The notes under the pieces are model-generated. The model did no database searches and was not told the DNA's origin. It worked only from the letters and a program-made list of their open reading frames with translations. Of a stretch of 17,868 nucleotides of DNA, positions 9,401 to 16,400 are shown one piece after another. A program made the translations under genes and the position numbers. The DNA lies in NCBI GenBank assembly GCA_034439915.1, contig JAWXBI010000010.1, forward strand, positions 1 through 17,868, written 5' to 3'. The stretch is from JADJLQ01 sp034439915 (GTDB lineage: Bacteria > Bacteroidota > Bacteroidia > Chitinophagales > Saprospiraceae). Numbering within the stretch: the stretch's first letter is position 1; the number at the start of each line of letters is the position of its first letter.

Positions 9401-10043
9401 TGCTATTAATGCTGAATACCATCCCGATGAATTGATAAAAGTGAACTTATTTGCCGAAGGTCCCTATGAATTACAAGGTTTTCAATTTGAACTCCGTTCC
9501 GACGAACTGGAATACCTCGGTATTGAGGCAGGAATGGTCCCGGTTGAAAATATTTTTATAAATAACCTTAAAGAGGGATTGCGCGTATCCTTTCATCAAA
9601 ATAAACCAATATTGATTTTTGAAAATAAACCAATACTGACTTTATTATTCAAAGCCAGGCGATCAGGATCCCTAAAAAACTCAATTCAGATAGGACAGAA
9701 TGGATTGAATCCGGAATGGTACGACGGGGAATTTAAAACTTATGGACTCGGTCTGAATTGGAAAGACAAAACAGAGCAAGCGAGCTTTCAAAACGTGCTG
9801 AACCGCCCCAATCCTTTTTTTAATGAAACAACAATCCAATTTCAATTGCCAGGGACATCGCCGGTATTATTAAAAGTAATCAACCTGGACGGAAGCCTGA
9901 TCTATCAGAAACATTTAAACGGTTTGGCCGGGATCAATGAGTGGACCATCAATAGAAATTTATTTAATGCCAGCGGAATCTATTACTACAAACTAGAATC
10001 CCTCTTTGGAACCACCACGCGAAAAATGATCCTGTTGAATTAA
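6456..10043 (+). CDS. Large secreted HYR-module protein with dockerin, cohesin-like domain and T9SS type A domain
   Basis: This 1195-residue protein has a signal peptide to about residue 26 (TTYSQ). A long series of Cys-rich HYR/Ig-like modules follows: a DWC module (C180), an HYR module ending GCGNTSSDTSLITVKD, a double-Cys module (C360-C361 in FCCEDANKD), an ECRD module, a WPKD module ending ILRRWTVTDWC, a second HYR module, and a CDSIGTR module. Then come a CnaB-like module (about 790-845), a dockerin with loop 1 from D846 (N848, D857) and loop 2 D881-D883-N885-D892, the linker FVGVKIGDVN, a cohesin-like beta domain (about 980-1105), and a type A sorting domain (about 1112-1195, RPNPF to RKMILLN). 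It is a close modular paralogue of the two proteins that follow. No catalytic residues are recognisable. Likely role: cell-surface or matrix adhesin; ligand unknown. Confidence 0.87.
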   Translation: MVKEVIKSLLLVWCFTLFNLETTYSQCTSTFGSYLVFPCNTDTALIPKPTPVTVVGCGDVTSVQAVLPFQTIMNGCDSTCFSLLLRQWLIRIDGEPNQLLNDTICFTRVALDDIVCPNNTLVYCNSGLSLDTSIAALGSPIHHQGIPCNILQSGPTQIIWFSGAKGCLKFTRQWLIMDWCNPGRIDTCRQTIEVRDTIDPTIVVASSLPDASTTGDACTAKVNFPPATISDSCSNNAQIKVKIVIAGQTIYTNGGIITNIPQGNHMAIYTADDGCGNTSSDTSLITVKDNVGPVAICKSGKTIQLGQAGMLTMPASAFDDGSFDLCTPFTTVKVRRLPWSSFCALTNASVNRFDDLVKFCCEDANKDIMVIVRVYQGLIQPGPISLDAYGVYTDCMVMVKVLDKAGPTISCPLDTTIECRDITKKSVKSLTAYGSAIVSDMCLDSVWIDSLPALNQCQTGKIIRRINAKDKAGNISFCNQTIYVVNSDPFDGYDSTDIAWPKDTTFFICSANTGTSVTGLPVVLDPACSQLVFKSEEEVYSYTPSACKKILRRWTVTDWCQLSDINHKAGKWYYTQKIIVMDTIKPVLSVPGNFIVNNMDSACGSVLVNVPLPSAIDCTPFANLGWSYILDLFSDGLNLIPGNTQNASQSMPNGTHTLEFKVADQCGNTTTRTTIITVRDAKKPTAVVMHGLATDISLMNGIVMARVHAKLFFVPSTLDNCTPFNKLKFSFSPSLGDSLRIYTCDSIGTRLVKLYITDEAGNQDWVNSYIIIQNNMGACGGPSPASGLRTTAIEGKIKTEWGSLIEQVGIKLMHGEDAMPELMSNGKYTIRDLFMGQSYQIIPKKDVNPLNGVSTLDLIMIQKHILGAQLFKTPYKLIAADIDKNGEINGVDLVELRRLILGVDKSFTKNESWRFVDAGYRFINQNQALKEAFNEFYLIKNLQQPMQIDFVGVKIGDVNESSITTELQRLEDRNAPPLKPLYAINAEYHPDELIKVNLFAEGPYELQGFQFELRSDELEYLGIEAGMVPVENIFINNLKEGLRVSFHQNKPILIFENKPILTLLFKARRSGSLKNSIQIGQNGLNPEWYDGEFKTYGLGLNWKDKTEQASFQNVLNRPNPFFNETTIQFQLPGTSPVLLKVINLDGSLIYQKHLNGLAGINEWTINRNLFNASGIYYYKLESLFGTTTRKMILLN
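9598..9642 (+). repeat. 24-base tandem micro-duplication inside the cohesin-like domain
   Basis: The stretch AAAATAAACCAATATTGA (from 9598) recurs from 9622 with a single change (ATATTGA to ATACTGA), at a period of 24 bases. It encodes QNKPILIF followed by ENKPILTL. The period is a multiple of three, so the frame is kept. It looks like a recent slippage duplication of eight residues in a beta-strand of the cohesin-like domain. Confidence 0.7.
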
Positions 10044-10077
10044 TACTTTCTTTTAATACTAAAAAAATATAATTCCT

Positions 10078-13000
10078 ATGAATCCTAATATGACTAGCCT
10101 TCCCATCCCAAAAACGAAAGTTAGTTGGACATTGGGCTTTCAAACCCTCCTCTTGCTGGCCTTATGGCTTACGAATATGCACCAGGCCTGGTGTACAACC
10201 GGACAACCGGGTATGCAGGGTTTCAAATCCTACAATCAGGCAGATTGGACACCCGTATACCATATACGGTTGGTAATGGCAGGTATGATTTGCCATCAGA
10301 AGCTGCAACTGTCATTGGACGCGACCGGCAAGGCTAAAATTACACCCGGTATGGTTTTAGTGTCACCCCATGGCCCTGAAAGTGGATTTAAGGTGAAAGT
10401 ATACGGATTGAGCAACGATACCGTGACTTGTCAGCAAAAGGGTCAAACTATTAAGGTTGAAATACAGGAACTGGCGACAGGCAATAGGTGCTGGACATTT
10501 ATATTAATTGAAGATAAACTGGCTCCCACAGTGCTGTGCAGGGATACCACCCTTTTATGCACGGGTACATTGGAATACCTGGACAGTATTCCTGGTTTAT
10601 ATACCATTGCGGATAATTGTACTCCTTCGATTTATTTAAAAGTTACACATTCCGATCAAATCCAAATGATGGATTGTGGTAACGATACCTTTTCCATGGT
10701 TAGGCGTACATGGACTGTTATTGATCCCTGGGGAAGATTGGGCTCTTGTACTCAAAAAATTTCGTTGTTGAGGCCTTCGAAATCTGATATCGATTTTCCG
10801 AACGATACAGTGATTTATTGTCCGGATATTAATACCAGTCCGGAGTTGGTGGGACAGCCAACTTTGAATGGACAACCGCTGGATAAATTTTGTGGGTGGA
10901 GTTTAAGGTTTGATGATGTAATTTTTGCAAAATGCGGTCAGACAAAAAAAATATTCCGTACCTGGTCTGTCCTGGATTGTTGTTCATTGACGGATACCAC
11001 CGTCAGTCAATTGATCCAGATTTCTGACACCACAAGGCCAGTTATTGTTTGCCTGGGTCCGGACACCATTTCCACATTTACAAATTGTGAAGCCAAATAT
11101 GTCATTCCGGCAATTCTTTCCGCCTACGATTCCTGTCACGGAAATTCCCTCACCACGATAGTCCGCGTGGATGGACTTCAAATTGCTGTCCCGGGATCTA
11201 TCCTCTTCCTGGAAATGGGCTCCCATACTTTACAATACATCGTCTCCGATCCCTGCGGGAATAGTTCGACCTGTACCGTCCTGCTTGAGGTTGTGGATAA
11301 ACAAGCCCCTGGGTTTTGGTGTATAGACAGCATACAAATCAGCCTGCCTGCAGATTTAATATATCTGAAGGCTTCTGACTTTCAGTCGATTGAAGCTCTG
11401 GACAATTGCAGCCTGGTTGGGATTGAGCTCAGGCGATCAGCCGATTTTTGTGCCGACGGGCAAGACCATACAAAATATGGAGATAGTGTGGCTTTCTGTT
11501 GTAATGACGTCAACAAAACATTTAACCTGATTTTCTTAGCCACTGATATTTTTGGTAACAAAGACTCCTGCCTGGTTACAGCCGTAGTGTTAGATAAACT
11601 TAGCCCTACGTTAAATTGTGAACAAGATACCACCATAAAATGCGGTGATCCTCAACCTGCCTGGAAAAATCCATTATTGGGACTGACAGACAATTGTTTG
11701 GATAGTGTAAAAATTAAGATAGACACGATCATAAACAACATTAATTTATGTGGTATTGGTCAAATTACCCGGAGAATAATTGCAACAGATAAAAGTAACA
11801 ACAGGGATACTTGTTTTCAAACCATTCGTATTCCGGCGGGAGATACCCTCTTGCCTTCGGAAATTCTTTTAATTCACGATACCCTGAAAATAGTAGGCTG
11901 CCGTGCGTCTTTATTACTGCCAGACAGTATTGGTTATGAACCACCAGCATTTGAAGAACCAGCAAACTCCTGTAATAAATTGTTCGTTACGTTCCGCGAT
12001 ACGCTCCAACCCACAGCTGGTACGAGCCGTTGTCGAATCACCAAAAGAACCTGGCGCGTAGGAGATTCCTGTTTCAGCTTTAGTCCTATAAAAATATTAT
12101 TACAGGTGATTATCCAGGATACTACTGCTTTTTCACCACTTCAGGGTGGTATTTCCGGATTGGTAATCAACCGAAACTCGGTCCCCATAGAGGAAGTTCA
12201 TATTTATGGAAAGAATATGCAATCCACTATGGTTTATGACCAAATGACCGGAGGAGATGGGAAATTTTCAAGCACCGTGGCAGAGTCCGCCTTGAAACTT
12301 AATTTAAAAAAGGAAGACCATGATGCACTAAACGGGATCAGTACGCTTGACCTGATATGGATTCAGCAACATATTGCCGGTGTGAAATATTTGGATAATC
12401 CACTTCTCGAATATGCGGCAGATATTGATCGGAATGGAGCTATTAATGTGCTGGATCTGATTCAATTGAGAAAATATATTCTGGGATTTCCCGGTGCGGA
12501 CTTGCCCTGGAAATTTATAAGTAGTGAAGTTCCCCTCACCTCGATTCAACCTGGACAATCATTTCCAGAAGAATATATGGTGTTAAATACCGGTAAGCCA
12601 GCGGAATTTATTGGTTTTAGATTGGGAGATGTCAATTCAGACGCCCGCGTAAATCATTCGTCAGATTTGGAAAGCAGATCGAATCGAAGGTCTGAGTTGG
12701 TCTTTGAAGACAGTGAAGATGGACTTCAACTGGTGGCAAATCAAACTGCCACCTTAAGCGGTCTTCAATTTAGTTTTAAATCCCATCAGGGTTGGCAGGA
12801 CTTTAAAATCCAATCGGATGTATTGTCCGGGCTTGAATCCCAAATTAAAATTAATGGGAACGAAATGAGGTTAAGTTGGGTCGGTAAACAATCGATAAGC
12901 ATTCATAGAGGGTCAGTGATACTTAAATTAAGAGGGGTCCATTCCAAAAACATCTTCTCTGGTAGCCTGAATTCTGAATGGTATGATGTGCAAACCCGGG

Positions 13001-13296
13001 TGTCGCCGATCCAATTAAATACAAAACCAAATGCTCCATATCCGCCTGTTTTGGTATACCCAAATCCGGCAATCGATCAATTAAATTTGCAAATTGATTT
13101 AGCATCAGGGTACACCCATTGGAGGTTAATCCATCCCAATGGCAATGTTGCACTTCAGGGTAAAATTACAAACAGCAGCAGTCCGGGAACTGCAATACCC
13201 ATTGATATTCATTCCTTATCAACCGGGATATTTATTCTTGAACTTTCGACTGCGAATAGTATAAAATCAAGACATAAAGTGCTGAAAATTAAGTAA
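10078..13296 (+). CDS. Second large paralogue: HYR modules, dockerin, cohesin-like domain, T9SS type A domain
   Basis: This 1072-residue protein starts 34 bases after the preceding stop with no terminator between, so it is probably co-transcribed with it. The N-terminus has an extended polar lead before the hydrophobic core (LLLLALWL), so the signal peptide is about 38 residues; ATG 10090 is an alternative start. Modules follow the same order as its neighbours: RRTWTVID, a CP...NGQP module ending in DCC (C301-C302), HYR (PCGNSSTCTV), a double-Cys module (C474-C475 in FCCNDVNK), a KCGD module and a KRTWRVGD module. Unlike its neighbours it then goes straight to the CnaB-like module (about 690-745), lacking the final HYR and CDSxGTR modules. 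The dockerin has loop 1 D747/D749/D758 and loop 2 D782/D784/N786/D793. A linker FIGFRLGDVN, a cohesin-like domain (about 872-980) and a divergent type A sorting domain (VYPNPA to KVLKIK) follow. Confidence 0.86.
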   Translation: MNPNMTSLPIPKTKVSWTLGFQTLLLLALWLTNMHQAWCTTGQPGMQGFKSYNQADWTPVYHIRLVMAGMICHQKLQLSLDATGKAKITPGMVLVSPHGPESGFKVKVYGLSNDTVTCQQKGQTIKVEIQELATGNRCWTFILIEDKLAPTVLCRDTTLLCTGTLEYLDSIPGLYTIADNCTPSIYLKVTHSDQIQMMDCGNDTFSMVRRTWTVIDPWGRLGSCTQKISLLRPSKSDIDFPNDTVIYCPDINTSPELVGQPTLNGQPLDKFCGWSLRFDDVIFAKCGQTKKIFRTWSVLDCCSLTDTTVSQLIQISDTTRPVIVCLGPDTISTFTNCEAKYVIPAILSAYDSCHGNSLTTIVRVDGLQIAVPGSILFLEMGSHTLQYIVSDPCGNSSTCTVLLEVVDKQAPGFWCIDSIQISLPADLIYLKASDFQSIEALDNCSLVGIELRRSADFCADGQDHTKYGDSVAFCCNDVNKTFNLIFLATDIFGNKDSCLVTAVVLDKLSPTLNCEQDTTIKCGDPQPAWKNPLLGLTDNCLDSVKIKIDTIINNINLCGIGQITRRIIATDKSNNRDTCFQTIRIPAGDTLLPSEILLIHDTLKIVGCRASLLLPDSIGYEPPAFEEPANSCNKLFVTFRDTLQPTAGTSRCRITKRTWRVGDSCFSFSPIKILLQVIIQDTTAFSPLQGGISGLVINRNSVPIEEVHIYGKNMQSTMVYDQMTGGDGKFSSTVAESALKLNLKKEDHDALNGISTLDLIWIQQHIAGVKYLDNPLLEYAADIDRNGAINVLDLIQLRKYILGFPGADLPWKFISSEVPLTSIQPGQSFPEEYMVLNTGKPAEFIGFRLGDVNSDARVNHSSDLESRSNRRSELVFEDSEDGLQLVANQTATLSGLQFSFKSHQGWQDFKIQSDVLSGLESQIKINGNEMRLSWVGKQSISIHRGSVILKLRGVHSKNIFSGSLNSEWYDVQTRVSPIQLNTKPNAPYPPVLVYPNPAIDQLNLQIDLASGYTHWRLIHPNGNVALQGKITNSSSPGTAIPIDIHSLSTGIFILELSTANSIKSRHKVLKIK

Positions 13297-13336
13297 AAAA
13301 ACTTTATTGAAAAGTTTAAATTATAAAAATATTTAA

Positions 13337-13344
13337 TATATTCG
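13337..13344 (+). promoter_or_regulatory. Possible -7 promoter element for the 13407 gene
   Basis: TATATTCG, followed by CA, is a one-mismatch version of the Bacteroidota TAnnTTTG box. It lies in the 110-base AT-rich gap between the second and third large genes, 62 bases before the ATG at 13407. A TATATATATATA run (13361-13372) lies between the box and the gene. No -33 TTTG is found at the right spacing. The third large gene may have its own promoter or be read through from upstream, since no terminator is seen after 13296. Confidence 0.3.
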
Positions 13345-13406
13345 CATTATAAATTTTCGTTATATATATATAATTGAAAGCAATTTTTGATCTAAAATTC
13401 AAAACA

Positions 13407-16400
13407 ATGAAAACTACATCCTTCATTCGGAGCCTGCTCAAAACGATCATCCTGATTACATTTCTTGGGTTAACTTTCTACAGTCAGGCCACCTCGTTTT
13501 TCCGGGGGAATTACAGCTATTATCAAATAAACCCGGTTCCGGGTTCTCTGCTATGGGAGAGTAGTTGTTATAATGATAAAACTGCGCCGGGTTTTCAAAT
13601 TAAAGAGTACGAGCCTGTTTCCTGCACACAATTGCAGAATCTCACATGGAGTTACTTCCTTAATTTATCCGATAATTGTACATCGACTTCAAGGTTATCT
13701 ATAACGCATACCGATTCTATCGATTTAAACTGTGACAAAAGTGATTTAATCGTATACCGGAGATGGAAGGTCAGGGACCAGGCAGGAAATAGTACAACAA
13801 TAAACCTTCAAATAATTATTGAAAAGGCTGATTTATACAGCGTCGTATTCCCACCGGATATCCATCAATATTGCCCCGCTGCTTTGGATCTCAACTCCCC
13901 TGCATTGGGAGTTCCGACTTACAATGGTGAGCCTATTTCCCACTTTTGTGGCTTGACGGTGGAGTATAAAGACCGAAAATCTACCTTATGTGGAAATTCT
14001 TCCCTGATCACCCGTCATTGGACGATCTTCGATTGTTGTACGTTTCATGCGCTTAATCATGATCAGGATATTTATTTGCACGACACCACTAAACCAGTGT
14101 TTGTTTGTCCGTCCCCCATCTTGTATAAAACGAATGTCAAAGAGTGCTACAGCCATCAATATATTCCCGGTATTACAGTCACAGATGCTTGTAACCCTAC
14201 TGGTATAATTGTTAAGGTATTGGTTGACCAATTCAAAACGTATCTCCCGGGACAATTGGTTATTCTCTCTGCCGGCCAACACAGTTTCGAATATCAGGTC
14301 ACGGATGCTTGCGGTAATACATCGAAATGTACCGTACCGGTCACGGTAGTGGATGGTCAGGGCCCTTTATTGGCTTGTACTTCCCTGGAGGTTTGTTTAA
14401 TTACAGATTCTATTCGGATAGGACCCGGTGACCTTATTACGGAGTATTGGGATGATTGCCTTGGATTGAAAAAAGTCTCTTTAAAAATCAGAAAACTGAT
14501 CGACTTGTGTGGCAACCCTTTCGATGATTTGGTCTTTCGGGATAGTGTAACCATCTGTTGTGTAAGTGGTTCCGATGTGGTACAGGTGGTCATTGAAGCC
14601 ACGGATGCCAATGGCAATAAAAGTTATTGTAATGCAGATGTGTATGTAACTAATAAAATTCCAATTGATATAGAATGTAAGGATACGGTGATTGTAAATT
14701 GTGATGATGATATTCCAAACCTGGTTCCGGAGGTTAACTTTTGCGGAGACTATGATCTGGTGGAAAAGACGATTTTTGATAATCGCGACAGTAATGGAAT
14801 AGGTACGTTGATTAAAAGGTTTATAGTTACCACGGAAGGTGGAATGAAGGATTCTTGTCAAACTGTTTTTATCATCGGTATTGGGTTGTCCCCTTTTGGG
14901 GCGGACGATCTGACATGTCCCCCGACTACGGTTAACCTGATTGGTTGTGAATTGCCACCCAACCTCAACGGGATTCCGGGTATCGGACTAAAAGATACTG
15001 CCGCTCCATGTGCTAAGGTCAGGGTAACCTTACAACTGGATACCTTTGTAGATTTGGGGTCACCCTGCCTGCGAATTACCCGGACCTGGACAATCATAGA
15101 TTTGTTGCAGCCAGGACTGGTTTTAAATTGTATTCAGAATATTGACATCCTGGATACCGTAGCCCCTGTATTGTCAGGAATAAGAGACACTACGGTGTTT
15201 ACAGCCACCTGTGATAAATTAATTGATTTACCACCACTTAATGTTTCGGATTGTGATACCGGCGTGGTCGTGATAAATTCATTTAATGCCCAGGGTCGGA
15301 ATATTGGGCCGGTTACTTATCCATTAGGGACTACCAGGATTAAATTTATCGCTACAGATAAATGTGGTAACAGCGATTCACTTTCTATCCAGGTTACGGT
15401 AATTGATACGTCTGGATTTAATATTATATGTCAAAACGATACTACCATCAATTGTGGTGCGGTGTTTGTCCCTGGGAATGCAATAATTCTGGCCTCTTGT
15501 ACACAGGTGGAGACCAATGTATTGACCGCTGACACCATCAGGAACAATTGCTCCATAACCAATATCCTATTTAAACGGGTGATTACAGACACTGCAGGAA
15601 GGCAGGATTCCTGCACTTTTACCGTTACGTTCAGGGCCGCAGATACGTTGTTCTGCAATCAGATTAGCTGGCCTAAGGATACCACACTCACCACCTGTGG
15701 TAAAAGTTTACATCCGGATAGTCTCAACCTCAAGCCGGTGTTTTCGTATACCGCGGATGCCTGTTCAAAAGTAGTCGTGTCCTATAAAGACACTTCGTCT
15801 TCGGCTAATGGGGGTGGGGTTTGTGTTAACATTACCCGCAGGATTTGGACGGTAAGTGACACCTGTGCTATACCTCCCATAATATGCAGAGATACCCAAT
15901 TGATCCGGGTGACCGACAATACTCCACCCGTGCTCAAGGTTCCAAAAGATACTTGTGTTTATTTGAAGTTTGATTCGTTGTGTGATACGTTGCTCAGTTT
16001 TTTAGGCAGTGCCACGGCAATGGATTGTGATCCCAATGTGACTATAAAATCGGTAGTTATTGGAAAAACCGACACCACAGGTGCCTCGCTGGTGAGAAGA
16101 TATGGATTGGGTGATACACGGGTTTTAGTAATTGCCCTGGATGCATGCGGAAATTCCACCAGGGATACGGTTTTGGTTCAAGTGAAGGATACCGTTATTC
16201 CAAATGCATCGTGTAAGAAGTCAAATAATTATTTTAATGACCAGGCTTTGGTTCGGATACATGCCAGGCAATTTAATGGTGGAAGTACAGATAATTGCAC
16301 AGCTCCTGCCCTTTTGAGATTTTCATGGACCCAAAATTTAGCGGATACCATTCTGGAAGTAAATTGTGACCATATAAAGATACTGCGTGCTGGCGGGGAC

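Noticed and set aside
13361..13372. TATATATATATA run as a microsatellite phase-variation tract
   Set aside because: It is only six dinucleotide units in a generally AT-rich spacer and lies outside the coding frame once the ATG at 13407 is used. There is no evidence of phase variation.
13374..13406. TTG start at 13374 extending the largest protein by 11 residues
   Set aside because: ATG 13407 begins directly with a standard signal peptide. The extension lies immediately after the TA-run in the AT-rich leader and has no support.
14481..14861. 126-residue open frame on the minus strand
   Set aside because: It lies wholly inside the well-supported 13407 gene, has no signal or recognisable domain, and reads as the antisense of Cys- and Asp-rich modules.
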